A DNA stretch of 64,000 nucleotides from Ralstonia pickettii (GTDB lineage Bacteria > Pseudomonadota > Gammaproteobacteria > Burkholderiales > Burkholderiaceae): positions 1,488,001 through 1,552,000 of the forward strand of contig NZ_CP066771.1 in assembly GCF_016466415.2 (NCBI RefSeq), given 5' to 3'. Each line of letters starts with the position of its first letter. The stretch's first letter is position 1. Shown here piece by piece: positions 63,908 through 64,000 of this stretch. Below the pieces are notes generated by a model. That model was not told the DNA's origin, ran no database searches, and saw only the letters and a program-made list of their open reading frames with translations. Position numbers and translations under genes: made by a program.

Positions 63908-64000
63908 TTACGCTGCCGGGCCCGCCACGCCGAGCTGCGCCCGGTAATCGGTCAGCATGACTTGCTGCGCCTCGAGAAGCGCGGAAAGCTTGGCCAACTC
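63908..64000 (-). CDS. C-terminus of an unidentified protein, truncated by the window edge
   Basis: The minus strand is open from base 64000 to a TAA at 63908 and encodes 30 residues, ELAKLSALLEAQQ followed by VMLTDYRAQLGVAGPAA. The sequence is helical and could be a coiled coil. Codon use fits coding DNA. The repeats downstream of its stop suggest it belongs to a mobile element, but the family cannot be recognised from this short piece. Confidence 0.6.
   Translation of the reverse strand, partial: ELAKLSALLEAQQVMLTDYRAQLGVAGPAA

Overview
The window looks like a chromosomal segment of a high-GC beta-proteobacterium of the Burkholderiaceae, most likely a Ralstonia (genus inferred from remembered gene content and synteny, not from a search). 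It carries the run tig-clpP-clpX-lon-hupB-tRNA-Val-tRNA-Asp-ppiD, MnmC, a cyo quinol oxidase, several MHS/MFS transporters, many LysR regulators and a T6SS VgrG island. No rRNA or CRISPR array was seen.

Layout. 1-8.2 kb: a T6SS VgrG/effector island with a 5'-truncated VgrG, a YiaA-like membrane protein, a DUF4123 adaptor, two tandem DUF3304 lipoproteins (probable immunity proteins), a DUF2235/Tle1-type lipase effector, a PAAR protein and an orphan DotU/TssL-like protein. 8.3-9.4 kb: a J-domain protein. 9.4-11.3 kb: a deletion scar where the 3' part of a porin gene and a 5'-less, frameshifted TctE-like sensor kinase are joined head to head. 11.9-16.3 kb: a complete polyamine-type ABC importer (ATPase, binding protein, two permeases). 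16.3-17.04 kb: a nested inverted repeat of about 540 bp followed by degenerate 21-bp tandem repeats. 17-20.2 kb: an SDR oxidoreductase, its divergent LysR regulator and a frameshifted serine hydrolase.

20.2-42.4 kb is mostly housekeeping: purL, a MarR-like regulator, NAD(P)HX repair (nnr), pgi, ybbA/tesA with start codons sharing one CATG, lepB, ppiD, two tRNAs, hupB, lon, clpX, clpP, tig, mnmC and a small membrane protein. Convincing intrinsic terminators punctuate this part.

42.4-58.8 kb is accessory metabolism: an MHS transporter, a CaiB-type CoA transferase with an AidB-like acyl-CoA dehydrogenase and divergent LysR, a GNAT protein, cyoABCD without cyoE, another MHS transporter, CsbD, two decayed genes (a 2-hydroxyacid dehydrogenase N-terminus and a VOC/glyoxalase protein), and a maleate isomerase/MFS/LysR catabolic cluster.

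58.9-63.5 kb is a compact five-gene minus-strand operon: di-heme peroxidase lipoprotein, coiled-coil porin, FMN-binding protein with an SGAT flavinylation site, ApbE flavin transferase and a small membrane protein resembling a b-type cytochrome. It reads as an extracytoplasmic redox module and is one of the two most interesting coding systems here, the other being the T6SS cassette. From 63.6 kb to the end, four reiterated ~25-bp sites, a perfect 24-bp palindrome and the C-terminus of an unidentified protein suggest the edge of a mobile element that continues outside the window.
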